From: Onchocerca volvulus
Lineage: Eukaryota > Nematoda > Chromadorea > Rhabditida > Onchocercidae
Assembly: GCA_000499405.2 (NCBI GenBank)
Contig: HG738140.1
Coordinates: forward strand, 12,303,560 to 12,367,559
Length of the DNA stretch: 64,000 bases
Direction: 5' to 3'
In this document: positions 1 to 12,424 of the stretch, piece after piece
Numbering within the stretch: position 1 is the stretch's first letter
Layout of the letters: the number at the start of each line of letters is the position of its first letter
The notes under the pieces: generated by a model
Told to the model about the DNA's origin: nothing
The model's input: only the letters and a program-made list of their open reading frames with translations
The model's database searches: none
Program-made: the position numbers and the translations under genes

Positions 1-45
1 ATTTTCTATCCCAAGTTTGTCCAAGCAAGCTGTCGTTTGTTTTAG

Positions 46-1191
46 GCATTAATCAATGGTACGAGCACATCAGATCAATGGTGGGCTATTATCCAAGTCG
101 ATGGTGGAAGTTTTGTTGGGTTTATGCAACTCCCATTGTGTGTATGGTTAGGAATGCTTAAATTCTATTAACATAGATTTAAATTTAAATTTTAACTTTT
201 AAATTTTATTATCAATAATCTATTGAAATTTGGACATTTTTTTTTTTCATTCTTTTTATATATACTTCCTTCTTCTTTATTAGGTGAAGAAATAATTATA
301 TAATTACGATTACAAAATTCTTGAGCACAATAAGAGCTGGTATTGTTTATCATTTAACAATTATCTGATGCATCATATTAGGCGTGTAATGTGCAAAATT
401 CGCGTAATCGTAATTAAATTTGGATTTTTGAACAATTTAATAGATCATTTTATTTGTTTAAACTGTTTTTTTTTTACTAATTTCAAAAACGATAAATCGT
501 GGGATTAAATTTTATTTTAAAATTATATAAAATATATTTTGATAAATATTAGCGTTTTGCAGAGTGTACTGATTTTTGGTCTAGTAAAATACGAACCGTT
601 ACGAATTGCTGCATACAATTACGATTATCCATTATGGGGTCATATATTTGGATGGTTTCTTTCTCTTTCATCGATGCTTTGCATTCCAATTTACGGAATT
701 TACTTATGGATTATCACCGATGGAACTTCTTCTGATGTATATTCTATTTAAAGTCATATTTGATAATCTTATCAGGATCTTTAGCTTCTTTTTTTTTTTC
801 GGAATGAAGGTGATGGAGGTTTAAAAGAGAATTGTTCACAATAAATCGTTTAAAGTTTCCTCATGTTTGATTACTATTGATTATTTAGGTTATGTTATCA
901 GAATAGTATTTAGACCTATAATTTCGATCATTTACTCCATTTTTATCCTAATTTTTTAAAAATTTCTATCAGAATTTAGCAAGGCTTATATTATAAAATA
1001 TTTTTTTGACACATAATGTCTAACATTCGTAAAATAGTCCAACATCTACTTATTTATTTATTTATTTTTTTTTTTTGATAGTTTCAAAGTCACTGATTTT
1101 TTTTTAGAAATTTGAAAAACTATTTCGGCCAAAGATACAAACTGCATTAGATTGCAATGCTGGACACGAATTAATAGAACGCGAAGAGTGA
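46..1191 (+). CDS. SLC6/SNF sodium-dependent neurotransmitter-type transporter, C-terminal part (5' end outside window)
   Basis: Na+/Cl- coupled plasma-membrane transporter of the SLC6 family; the substrate cannot be told from this part. Three exons are visible: 46-146, 563-736 and 1108-1191. All junctions are GT..AG and frame-compatible. Exon 1 encodes the hallmark loop before the late membrane helices (INQWYEHI, then MVGYYPSRWWKFCW, then YATPIVCM). Exon 2 encodes two hydrophobic helices joined by VKYEPLR, ending in a conserved-looking LWIITDGT. Exon 3 starts KFEKLFRPKI, the usual cytoplasmic start of SLC6 tails, then 17 more residues and TGA at 1189-1191. An AATAAA lies at 1285-1290, about 95 nt past the stop. 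The helices correspond to roughly TM10-12. Family assignment is firm; the member is not determined. Confidence 0.88.
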
Positions 1192-4100
1192 TTCTTATTT
1201 GTGAAAAAAATTATAAATGTGATTTTCATTTCTTCAAAAAGTAATTATTAGAAAAACGATTCTTAAATATTTCCGAAAACAACGAATAAAGAAAAAAAAT
1301 TGGAAAGATTTGCCAAAACGTCATCATCTCCATTTAGAAGTTTCATATATCGTTTATCATCCAAAAATTGCAAACAGCAGAATGAAATGTTTCTGTCAAA
1401 CAGCCTAGTAAATTCATTCCGAATACTTTCAAAAATTGAAACAAATCGTTAAGAAGGCGATGCTATTGTCTTCATCTAGTTGTTATTTTTTTTTTTTAAT
1501 GATTTAATTTCTTTGTACAATGCAATAAAAAAAGGTAATAATAATATATTCTCACAACCAATTTGTAATTTGTTTTGCTAAGTTAATCGAGATGTTTGTT
1601 GTTTTTATTTTAAAAAAAGATGAATCTATCTCGAATTCTAAATTGAAATAACATTCGATGAAAAATTGGGATTGATAAATCCCATTTTCTAGAGAAATGA
1701 AAATTTATTAATCCCCATTTTCTGTTTTGCTTAGTATTACACGCTATAGATATCCAGTCTTTTTTTTAGAAAAATAACATACAGGTTTATAATCAGCTAA
1801 ATATTCTATACAATTTAGCAATTTTAATAATTACTGTTCTCAAAATGTCCACAATATTTATTTTTTTGTTATCTTCCAATAACAAACTGCAAATTTTTGT
1901 GATTGATGCTAATAACTTTGATTGCTTCGAACTATTCATGTATTACATCCACTTGTTTTTTTAATTAATTAAATTTATGCGTATATAAGATAAATTATGT
2001 GTGTGTAACCGTCTAATATTTCATGCTGGATCGATTTTTGTGTTTTATTTCAAAATGCATGAACTTGTAAAAGTTCTTTTAGATTGTAGTTTCAATATAA
2101 AGAAATCGGTATTTAAATAAAGTAATGTTTGTATTTCAGCTGCTAAACCTAAGCCTAACCTATAGAATTTTAAGACTTTGGCCTGTTTTAACTCATAACA
2201 TTATTCATGATTTTATGAATAATAAAATGTCATGCACACATAACTGTACATTTGGCTATTATTCTTTTTTAAACTGGTCAGTGTATAAGTAGGATTTGTA
2301 ATAATTTTCTTTTGTAGAAATCGTTCAAGCATTACTCCGAACATTTCATTTCTTTATTTTCTGAAAAGTTTGATTAGCGTTTTAAGACAGAAATAGGTTT
2401 TAAGTCGTTCTGAACAAAAACAAATCCTGAAATGCTTATGGAAATGGAATTGTAATTGTATGTTTATCAAACATTGTTAGAGCAAACAAAGTCCACAAGT
2501 AACGTTGTTGAACATACAAATAATGATAATGTTTACAAATTTGCATTTAGAATTCGTATATTTATTATAAATATATCAAAGATTTGACTTTTTGAAGTGA
2601 AATTTCACTGATCTTATCATAAACCATGTCCAAAAATAACTTATCACAATATTTGAGTTAAGAAAATATAGGTACAATAACTTAGCTACTTTATAAACAA
2701 ATTTAATTGTATTTAATTGATTTCAATCAGATCAAAATAAAAATAAGATAAACAGTAGTGACAAATTTGTAATTTTCATGCTCTCAAGGAAAATTCCAAC
2801 ATTTTTCCGGTTGTTGGAAACTAAAAGCTAATTTAGTATTTTAGAAGTCTAAAAAATGAAGTAGAATGATAAAATCTTAAGATGAGAAATTTAAAAAGTC
2901 TTCGATTCGCTTTATCAATTTGTTTCATCATTTTCTTTTTAATTGCAACGATATATATCATTCAGTTCGAACTGGCATTATTTAAAGTACTTTAAAGTAC
3001 TAAGACGCATTACATGCATTGCCTTGAATCGATAAAGTTAAGTTCTATTAAATTTCATTTAATTTTTTCATATATTTTCAATTCATTGTCGTTTTTCATT
3101 GAATAATCATTCAATTCAAACATGATTACATCACTTTCTTCTTTAATTCCTCATTATAATTTTCTGATGTTCACTTTTATTTTCTTTTTTCAAATGTTTA
3201 TTAAAATTTTTTCTTCTGACATGCTATTCGCAAGCTAATTTCTCTGTAAAAAGATGTTTGTTAGTCAACCGATCATTGTCACTGCAAATTTTGTGGCAGT
3301 TTTTTTTATTTTAAAATTAATCTAATTGCTATTAACGTAAATAATCTGATGAAATCAATCGAGTATCAACTCAAATTTAGCAATAATTATTTTCAAAAAA
3401 GAAAATAAATGTCTCATTTGTTTATTTCATTTATTTTCTACTTTTTGGATATTATCTCGAATATTCACTTTCATTTTTATTTGGAATTCATACAATTCGA
3501 ATCATCTCATCGGTACTATCATTAATTAAATTATTCGAATTACTTAATTTTATCATATAATTTCTTATAATTATAAAACCTTGTCATTTAATTATCATAT
3601 AAATCCTTTTTTCATTTCTAGAATATCATATCATTTTTTTCTTGGATAGTGAAAGAACTGGAAGATTTTGATGATGATCTTACTTCAGATCAATGCAATC
3701 TCATGAGTTAAGAAAAACTGAAATTAGAATTTAAAAAGTAATGATTATATCAAAAAAATCGGAAAGTATGACAGCGATGTAGTAAGCAAGTTGACATGAA
3801 AATTCTTCAAGTGGAAGAAGTTTCTATCACAGATTATGCAAATGAAAACAGTTTTGTTTGTTCAGTTTGATAAATAAAATTTTCAAAGCAAATGAAGCAG
3901 TCGAAATGTATCATGACAAATACCATATTTTATCAAATGATAAAAATTGATGATTGTTTCAAAGATCAAAATCGATCAAAATTGCCAAATTCAATGTCAT
4001 CAAGCGCTCGATGCTTTGTGCGAAAAAATTATTCATCTTTCAATGCTAATAATTATCAATTATACTAAAAAAATTTCATATAAGTGAATAATCAATGTCA

Positions 4101-4215
4101 GCAGATAAAAAAAAAAACGGTAAATTTAACAATCCAATAACATAGAAATAAAGTACTATGTGAATATCATCTTCATCCTAAATTTCTGCACTTAGCCTTG
4201 TTTTGTGTGTCTGGT
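1192..4215. other. intergenic, AT-rich
   Basis: Holds the 3' end of the upstream transporter gene (AATAAA at 1285-1290). I see no further coding exon, RNA gene or mobile element; homopolymer T and A runs are frequent. Confidence 0.5.
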
Positions 4216-4221
4216 CGCAGT

Positions 4222-5883
4222 TAATCTACATAAATAAAAATATGAATATTCGTTTGTTCAAAATCTAAAATCTCTGAAAGTTTTTAAACACTCGCCTTAT
4301 CTGTATTAGTTCGAAATCTTGGATATCAGAAAGTTCTTACCTGTTGCTTTGAAATTTTGACATAACTTTGTATTCGAATATGCGCATGTTTTTGTACACA
4401 CACTTTGCTATAGTTCAGTCTGGATAAGTGGGAAAAAAAAGGAACGAGAAAGCGCATGTTTCTAGTGTTGGGGAAAAATTCGGTAATTTGTAATTTGATT
4501 TGTAGTTGGTTGGATTGAAGATTGATTCTTGCTATTGTGATTCGGTTAGATCAGCAATAGATATGAGGAGGTTCTTGTATCTTTTGTAGAGAAATGAATG
4601 CTGTTCAGAAAAGTTTTATTGATTGATGAAGGAATGATTATTTCGTGACAAACGATTATCAGAGAATATCCAGGAAAATTGATCATTGGGTTATTCTTAT
4701 TCTGTCGCTAGTAGAGAAGAATACTGTTCAAATGAATTGCTGGATTGTTGCCACTGTTGTGTTGCTTTGAAACTATCGAACTGGAACCCTTGGAACTCCG
4801 ATCAGTTACTTTCACTTTGAAAATTGGCATGAATTGTGCTGTTACGATTTCCACACTGAACGGCGTCATTTAAGCAAAAGTTGTATTTGTTGATGATAGA
4901 TAGGAAATGCTTTGAATCGGCAGTATATCTGGCAAGGAAAATTTCTAATTTTTCCACGCAACACATTCCTTTCATTTCTTCATTAAATTTCAAAGCCTTG
5001 AAATAAGAACACAACTCAGTCATAATGTTGGTCGAAGTATGAAGGCTCAAATTATAATCATCAGCTGGGTTGTACCGGAATGTAAGGCGATTGTAATCGT
5101 GTGATTGCTGAACACGTAATCGTATTTGACGCTAATCGCCTGTTCTTCATTGATTTCTTTCAGCCATTCTCAGCCTGTCGCGTTCATTCTGTTCCGAAGG
5201 AAGCAGATCTGTAGCCAAAAGCATAATCGACATGCTCGCAACCGTGCATCCTCAGATCTGGCTACAGATCGTCCTGTTCGCTCGTTCGCTAATGCCCGTT
5301 CTTTCTCAATTTGATTTGCAATTAATCATAGCAATGATTCCGTTCTGCGAGTACGACGACCTAAGTTTGATTTTCTGTAAGCCATTATTTGGATGAACTA
5401 AAGCAGATCAATTCGAATTGTCCTCTAAATTATTTGAGAATATCCAAGCAAATTAATACTGAATTATTCTTCCCTTTGTTACCTGCAGAGAAGAATAGAA
5501 CTCCCTGATGTCAATTTGCTGCTTTTGCTACGTCGATTTGTGTTATTGTAGAAATATTGTTGTGTCGATGTAGAAACTCCATGCTGAATTGTTTGTTGAA
5601 CTCAAATTGTTGCGAACTTGAATTGATTCTGCTCCAAAATCCGAACCATTTAAATCATTTCGGGGTTCTTCCATCTTTCCTGATCTCCAATATGTTACCT
5701 TATAATTGATTGATCTCACTTTGTTTATCAATTAATCAAAGTGTTTTGGCGGGAAACATGTTTTTTGTTTTGAGAGGTAAAAATGCAACATTGTTTCAAA
5801 ATTTTAAACCAATCGGTGAAGAACTTTTGGAAATTTAAGACTTATAACGGCGAATATTTACATTTTTATTCATATAGATTCAG
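4222..5883. mobile_element. Helitron-related element A with inverted ends (non-autonomous, decayed)
   Basis: The left end (about 4222-4400: TAATCTACATAAATAAAAAT, then TTCGTTTGTTCAAAATCTAA) reappears in reverse complement at about 5790-5883. Near-identical left ends occur at 11.6 kb and 61.95 kb. Inside are a segment (4480-4870) shared with 62.16-62.52 kb and partly repeated at 5410-5560, and a Rep-type protein remnant on the minus strand (4802-5050). The piece at 5040-5140 matches, in opposite orientation, 62.62-62.72 kb. The mix of copies in different orders suggests rearranged or nested copies. Classical Helitrons lack terminal inverted repeats, so the class call rests on the protein remnants here and in element B. 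Confidence 0.6.
4802..5050 (-). pseudogene. Helitron Rep/helicase-type protein fragment
   Basis: Open frame of 82 codons. It contains CC...EK then ADSKHFLSIINKYNFCL, which resembles the region of Helitron Rep-Hel proteins where a Cys pair and proline-rich stretch are followed by SKHFL..I..YN. No Rep catalytic HUH motif or helicase motif is present, so this is a small relic within element A. The apparent ATG is probably not a real start. Assignment comes from pattern memory of the family, helped by a clear Helitron helicase piece in the related element at 11.7 kb. Confidence 0.5.
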
Positions 5884-8800
5884 AATATTACAAAATAGGT
5901 ATTGATGTTATTACATTTTTCGTTAATTATTGCGTATTTCCGGCCAAAAATTAATTCACCGTTTCATTTTTTACTTACAGTTGGGCTGTCATCGTTATGT
6001 ATCCATGCTTTGCATTTTTTTCCTTTTATCATATCCTAATAATGTCAGGGCTAAATAAACGATTAAGCAATCTATAATAGTTTATTTATCTTTATAAGAA
6101 TAATCAGCTGCATCATTCTAAGTTATCGCCTTATTCACATTTCTTACTGATTTGCTATATCACAAACATCATTGGTATAAGTATTTTCAGTAATTTTAAT
6201 GCTTGTTGGATCTTTTTCTTTCACTCAAGAAGAAAATTTTACGATTACTTTATTTCTTATATTTAGAGTTTTTGTGATGGAATAAATAATGTGATTAAAA
6301 ACTCTATAAGATTTATGCATAGTCATCTGATTTATGTATGCATAAATTTAATTAATTGATAATTCGACAAATATAAGTAATTCTACATTCTCGTAGTATT
6401 AATATCAATTATAAACAATTTATCATTTGTTATTGAAAGATAGCAATGATGGAGTCAGATGGCTTGTTACTTAAACCTTATTTAGAATTTAAAAAGTCTG
6501 TTAAAAAGGTTTTATTTAGAAAAACTGGAATATCGATTAAAATTTAGAATTTAAGAACTTAAGGTATTATTTCCATGCTAAAAATTTTCTATTAATTGCT
6601 AAACTTTTAATCAATACTGTATTGTTAGCTGAATGATTGTTATATAAATATTAATTTGTTTTACATTTAATATCATGCAAAGCAACGATGATGTGTTTTT
6701 AAAATTATAAGTCCAAATCATGAAATAATGTTGAAATCATAACTTTTATCGTAAGAGTTAGGGATTAAGATTATTGATGAAATTGTCATTATGATAATAT
6801 TGATTAATATAATACTTGTTATGAATAAGGGAAATCATTCAACACAAAACATTTTATGGTCTTTAATCGTTCATTATAGCTAAAAGAATTTGATGGAACA
6901 AATTAAAAAAAAAAAAAAATCTATCTGAAAACCAAATTTCATGACATTGCGAGAAAATCACTTAACTGCTGTTACCTATCTGGTTTGTTTTAAAATTTAG
7001 TTGCCAAGTAGATTTTTTAAAATTCTTTTAATATTTCGTGAATATTTTCGTCTTGTCTCTATATCATTAGTAACTCCTTTTTCCTCTTTGTTCTGTAATT
7101 CTTCCTTGATGCATTCATTACAGTCAACTTAAACTGAATAAAGTAAATTTCGGAAATTTCGGTTCAAAATCTTTTTTTTTTCTTTACTTGCTTTTCTAAG
7201 TGCTATGTCGCAAATCTTGAGAAATGTTATTCTTATTATTGTATTGTAACGATGAATCGAAATGATTCAAATTACTTTTTCATTTCAACGATTTATGCAA
7301 ATACTTAATTGATGATAAGCATAAAAATTGTTGAATTACAGTTATAAAAGCTGTTTACACAAATGCTTCGCAAAATTATAATCCGATAATGATAAATTAT
7401 CGTTTTTCTTGTCACATCTTTCTCTTCTTCATTTATATTTAATAACGAAGAAAATTTTATGACAAGAGGAAATTTTCTAAACTTGAATGCCTTTTAAATG
7501 GTCGATCCTTGCGAATTAATAACATAACGCATCATTTTCTAGAATTTTATAACATCCTTAAGAAAATTGTTATAGTTTTCGAAATAAATTCAATTAATTT
7601 TATCTGAAGAATATTTCATCCCGATAATGTCAATAATTGATGTTGTCAGAAGACTTACTTTTTAAGTTTCAAATAAGCCGAAAAACAAAGTTGAGATCAA
7701 AAGAAACATTTTGGACTAACAGTTTAATTTGGCAATCAATGTCAGAAATGTCATTTTCAGGAAAAATATGCATATTTGCGCCTAATAAGAGCAATCTAAA
7801 TATAAAATATGCCAGTAATTACGATCCACCGTAATTTCTAATTCAAAAGAGTCACTTTTCATTCAAAATTTAACTATTGATTTTCAATTTCAACTATTTA
7901 AATTTTTTTCCATAATTCAAATTCATAATATATCTTCTTCATTTCAATTTTGGATCAGTCTTAATTAGCGATTATTAAGTGCTTTCTTATTCATTCCTAT
8001 CGATCGAAGTTCTCTTTTGAAATAGGAAAATTAGATTAATATCTATTTAATTAAACATTTCATTTTGATTATTTTTATAGTTTAATTCGACAATTTGCTG
8101 AATGAAAGATTTTCAACCAATAATTTGATTTTTTTTTTCTGTTTCCATTTTTTATCATTTTTTTCACTTCATTTACTTTATAGATTTATCTTAAATAAAT
8201 TGGATTATTATATTCAGTTCAATTCTAATTAGAATTATAGCACTTGGCTGTCTATTCATGATCATAATCATGCAAAAAATTTTTTTAACCCAAAAAAATT
8301 AGCATACTTTGCACTAAAATGTTTTTTAAAGTTTTTCATCCAATTTCAGAAACATTAAATATTGCTGAATATTATCAACTCGAATAATGTTTACGAATTA
8401 AAAATTTTATTATGAAAAGACGAATCATTAAAGAAACATTTTTTAATAACTTTTATTGATAAAAATATTTAATGATGACATTTTAAAACTTTACTAAGGA
8501 TCTTACTCATCGAATCTCAACATTATCATCTAAATGGCAGAAAAATTAATGGTATTGAAGGTTATGAAAACAACAAATAAATCAGGCCTGAAGCGAATCT
8601 TAATCGTTAAAATTTGTTGCTTTTGCATTCCATTTTTTTTTTTCGCTTCAAAAAATTTCTCGCCCAAATTCTCAGCAGTACAGTCATTTTCATATGAATC
8701 ACATACAGAAATTTCGAAAAATGCAAAACAAAAGATTGAGAAAAATTGAATTTTAAAAATTTTATCGTTAATTTCTTACATAAAAAATGAAAAGAAAAAA

Positions 8801-9895
8801 AAAAAGAAATACAAATTATGCAGTCTCACATGTATACTTATCTTGTAATGTTTCAAATGCATTTTAAATATCAATTTCTTACATCACTTGAAATTTTTAT
8901 TAAATATAATGAACCTGAAAGGATTGATCAAATATAAGTTAATGCTAGATCATTACAAAATCAAATTTTATTTTTTGTTTTCTTAAACAAATTATTTTGC
9001 ACTGAAAAAAAACTTTTCGTTTTAGACAATATATTTTGCTTTTCTCTCATCAATTTATTACGAAAATTAATCAAAACAACAAAATTCTTGTTATAGTCTC
9101 AAAATCAATTACTTTTACTATAAATCGAAAGCAATTTATACTTACTTATCCCTTGTAATAATTTCTCAAAATAAATTTCGAATTTAGTACCATATTCAAA
9201 TTTGTTTTGAAATAATAAAAAAGAGACGAATAAATAAAAAACTTTGAGAAGCTTTAAAACATAAATGATTCGGAAAAAAAAAAGGGAAAATCATTTCAAA
9301 AATTAAAATCAACCTATACTATGCTTGGCACGAAAAAAGTAGGCAAGACCAAAAATTAAAAAAAAATTTGTTCAAACTAATTAAAAATCAAACAAAAAAC
9401 TTATTTCATCCAATTTTGAAAATACTTTTGTCATAAATTTCTTTCTTTCCTGTGAAATTTGAATGTTTGATCAATTTTCCTATGATCAAATTTTCATTGT
9501 TATTATAAAAAAATGGGATGATGATAAATTGTATGGGGAAAAATATTTGCTTACTAAATCAACAACTGTGGTTGGTATGGGAAAGAATTTTGAAAAACTT
9601 TCCCATGTTGAAATGCATTAAAGTTGCTTATTTCTCAATTATGGAAGCTGTAAGTTTTTTATTTTTGAATTTTTAATTTTCTATTTTTTAAATCATTTCT
9701 TCCAGCGATTAATCAAAAAATATTTCATCCTTCCCTATACTTACTTATATCTTTTTAATTTGTTCTTGCTCTTTCAAATTTTTATTCTCTTCATACCATA
9801 TTTTAATCATTAATGAAATTTGTCGAAATGGTATTTTATTCAGACGTTTTTGCATTTTTACACTTACAATCATGATATGGCTTTTAGTTCAACAT
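5884..9895. other. intergenic, nothing recognised
   Basis: About 4 kb of very AT-rich sequence with short chance ORFs only. I found no exon with good splice borders, no RNA gene and no repeat copy of the Helitron-related family. Confidence 0.45.
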
Positions 9896-9899
9896 GACA

Positions 9900-10015
9900 A
9901 TGATATAGCGTGAAGTTAAATTGTTGAGAAAAAATTCTAATTGTGAATTGGTTGGATTGGAATTGCTTCTTGCCATTGTGACTCTTCTGGGTCAGCAATG
10001 ATCTTTCTTCGGTAA
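9900..10015 (+). repeat. partial copy of the element A/C internal repeat
   Basis: The stretch with GAATTGGTTGGATTGGAATT, then TTCTTGCCATTGTGACTC and GGTCAGCAATG parallels 4495-4560 (TTGGTTGGATTGAAGATTG, TTCTTGCTATTGTGATTC, AGATCAGCAATAG) and 62170-62240. No ends are visible here. It is the most diverged of the copies I see. Confidence 0.55.
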
Positions 10016-10133
10016 TACTATATTATACACAATATCGCACTATACAATAGTAAACAGTAAATGAATGATGTACGATAAATATAAAAGATACTAACAGTCG
10101 TCTCTTACTGAATTGTCGCTCATGCTGTCGTTG

Positions 10134-10180
10134 AAATAGTTTTTGATATTAGATTGGAAATCTAATATCAAAAACTATTT
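10134..10180. repeat. perfect 22-bp palindrome with 3-nt spacer
   Basis: Arms 10134-10155 and 10159-10180 are exact reverse complements separated by GGA. It sits 120 bp after a partial repeat copy and just before a stretch (10190-10420) less AT-rich than its surroundings. It could be a hairpin in DNA or RNA, a mobile-element end, or an assembly or cloning artefact. Confidence 0.85.
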
Positions 10181-10189
10181 GTGATTTAC

Positions 10190-11585
10190 CACTGATACTG
10201 ATCTTGAACGGACTGATCTCATGAAGACGCCGATGTAGCAGAGACTGATATTGAAAAGATTTCTCGATTTGTAGATACCAGTGTTGAAAAAAGACATTTG
10301 CGTTGAAGCCTCAATGTTTCTGATGACACTGATGTTGGCCCCCTTTTTTATATATATGAATTATCTTTGGTTGCGATAGTGGGCGGAGGCTCACACATTA
10401 GTCATACAGAAGATTGGATATAAGCACTAAGGATAAAATCGAGAATTCTCATAAGCCTCAGTTCTTTCGAGATTTTTGACAATTTACCTCTCAATATTTC
10501 ACATAGTGCGCATAAGTTCTAATAGCAAATTGGAAGATGTGGGAATAAAGACCTTTGTGCTCAGATATAGATATGTGAGTCATTTGCCTGAGAATATTAG
10601 CAATTTCTTCTAAACAGATTACATGGATTATTTCGATTTATATTATAAATATTTTGGTTTACTGAAATCAACTTAATAATAACGAAATTGAACCCTGAAG
10701 GAAGGATTAGCTCTTTCGCATTTACGTCGCAAAAGTCACAATCCATCTGAGATCAGTTCAGTTAATGACTTCATCCGTTGCACCTCAAGCTATGACTTTT
10801 AAGCTTTAATCGATGATTTTTTCTCAAAACACGAAAGTTTTATCACATTATATAAAAGTTAAATCTCATAATTTTATACTTCACCCACTTTCTACTTTTC
10901 TTTTTGAAAAACTGAAATTTTTACTCAAGAAGTTGCACTATATCTAACGAATTCGGAATCACATTATCATTTCTTGAATTGTGAGTAGTAATATTATTTA
11001 TCGAATTTTAAAATGCATCAATTTATTTTGAAAATTTAAAAAAAGGTAAATATTAGCTAAAGGAAGCGAAAGAAATCAAATGAATAAAGCTTTGTTAAAT
11101 ATCAGCATTGTTATCAAACAGTTGTGTACCTTTTGATCATAAAAGTTGGCAATTTTCTTTTATTAAGCAATATTTATTGATGTCAAAAGAGATGCGTCTT
11201 TTTCATGAATGATTTATGCATTCTCATCTTCGAATTTGTGCCTTTCCACTCCCATATTTTAAAATTCGTTTCAAATTTAGATATTTGTATAATTTTACTA
11301 TTTTCCTTTTAGTCGAACTATTTGTAACAAGAAACTTCTTGCACTCATATGACATATCTATTTATGGTAAATCGAATTTGAAGCATAATGAAATCATCAT
11401 GCAACATTTTCTATAAAATCATTAGGCAGCAAACTATTATCATTTTTTACTTCAATTTAAACTTTTTTTATTCAAAATTTAAATTCAAATTAAATTTCAG
11501 TTTGTTTTTTCCACTGAAGAAAAAAGTATAGCAAACAATCTGAATAACGTAAAACTTTTATACTGTTTCAATTCTAACTAGCTAG
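10190..11585. other. intergenic, no gene recognised
   Basis: The 10190-10420 part is richer in G and C than its flanks and has a 39-codon open stretch on the minus strand rich in Ser and Thr, without splice borders I trust. The remainder is AT-rich with no recognisable feature. Confidence 0.4.
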
Positions 11586-11589
11586 ACTC

Positions 11590-12285
11590 GGCCACAGCAA
11601 AATAAAAATGTAAATGTTCGTTTGTTCAAATCTTAAATCTTTGAAAGTTCTTATCGATTGTTTTGAAATTTTGATACAATTTTGCATTCGAATATGCCCA
11701 TGTTTTTATTTGTTCTTGGCAGCAAGAATAGCTCTTTGACTCAGCCAATCGTGATTCGTATACTTGATTTGAATATTGGGAAATATTTTTCCAACCAATT
11801 TTTCTTTTGATGTCAAGAAATTACAGGAGTTATGAGGCAATGAAATTCGTCCTGAAGTCAGATCAACCTCTATCTTTCTGTCCCTAATTTTCAGTAACTG
11901 ATGGGGGAATATCTCAGCTGATCGATCGTTTTGCAACTGGACACATTTGTAGTTTAACGTCTTTACGTGTTGCCACAAAGTTGAGTATCCCAGGCAAGCA
12001 TTTATTTCATCCGCTGGTGTCGATCGAGGATTTAGAAGTGTTTGCCTGAAATCTCCTGCAAGCAATATTAATGCGTTATTAAATGGTCTGATGTTTCCAC
12101 GCAAATCTTGCAATGATCGATCAAGATTTTCGCAACCGTGGCTGCATATCGCTGGCTGCATCTGGCTGCAGATCACTCTGCCATTTCAAAATTTGAAAGC
12201 ATCCGGTGAAAATTTTCCAAAGATTTAAGATTAATAGCAATCTGGTAGCAAAGAACATTTACAATTTATTTTAAGATTGGATAAT
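11590..12285. mobile_element. Helitron-related element B with inverted ends, carrying a helicase remnant
   Basis: The left end (about 11594-11695) starts with GCAAAATAAAAATGTAAATG, followed by TTCGTTTGTTCAAATC. It returns in reverse complement at about 12182-12285, and it matches the left ends of elements A and C. Between the two ends lies a truncated PIF1-type helicase on the minus strand (11706-12176). The helicase runs straight into the left terminal repeat, so its C-terminal half was lost when this short element formed. Confidence 0.65.
11706..12176 (-). pseudogene. Helitron PIF1-like helicase fragment
   Basis: 156 codons open. Residues about 18-50 read NLDRSLQDLRGN, then ALILLAGDFRQTL, the helicase motif with GDFRQ typical of Helitron PIF1 domains. 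PADEINACLGYSTLWQHV and QNDRSAEIFPHQLL follow, then ISLPHNSCNF and WLSQRAILAAKNK. This order is that of the middle of the PIF1 domain in Helitron transposases. The upstream Walker A part and the downstream C-terminal motifs are absent. The first codons (ICSQMQPAICSHG) look like junction sequence. A non-functional relic, but the clearest marker of the element family. Confidence 0.85.
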
Positions 12286-12424
12286 ACCTTCCATTATCAT
12301 CTTTTGATATCTCTTTCATTATTGCTAAACTTATTCTTCTCAAATAGTATCATTACTAATTAATCCTCAAATATATTTTTTCTTACGTATGCTTTTTCTA
12401 GAATTTATAAAGTTCTGATCGATC

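Noticed and set aside
5126..5314. Plus-strand ORF inside element A
   Set aside because: It crosses a mosaic of repeat pieces related to the minus-strand Helitron helicase start region; no motif in this frame.
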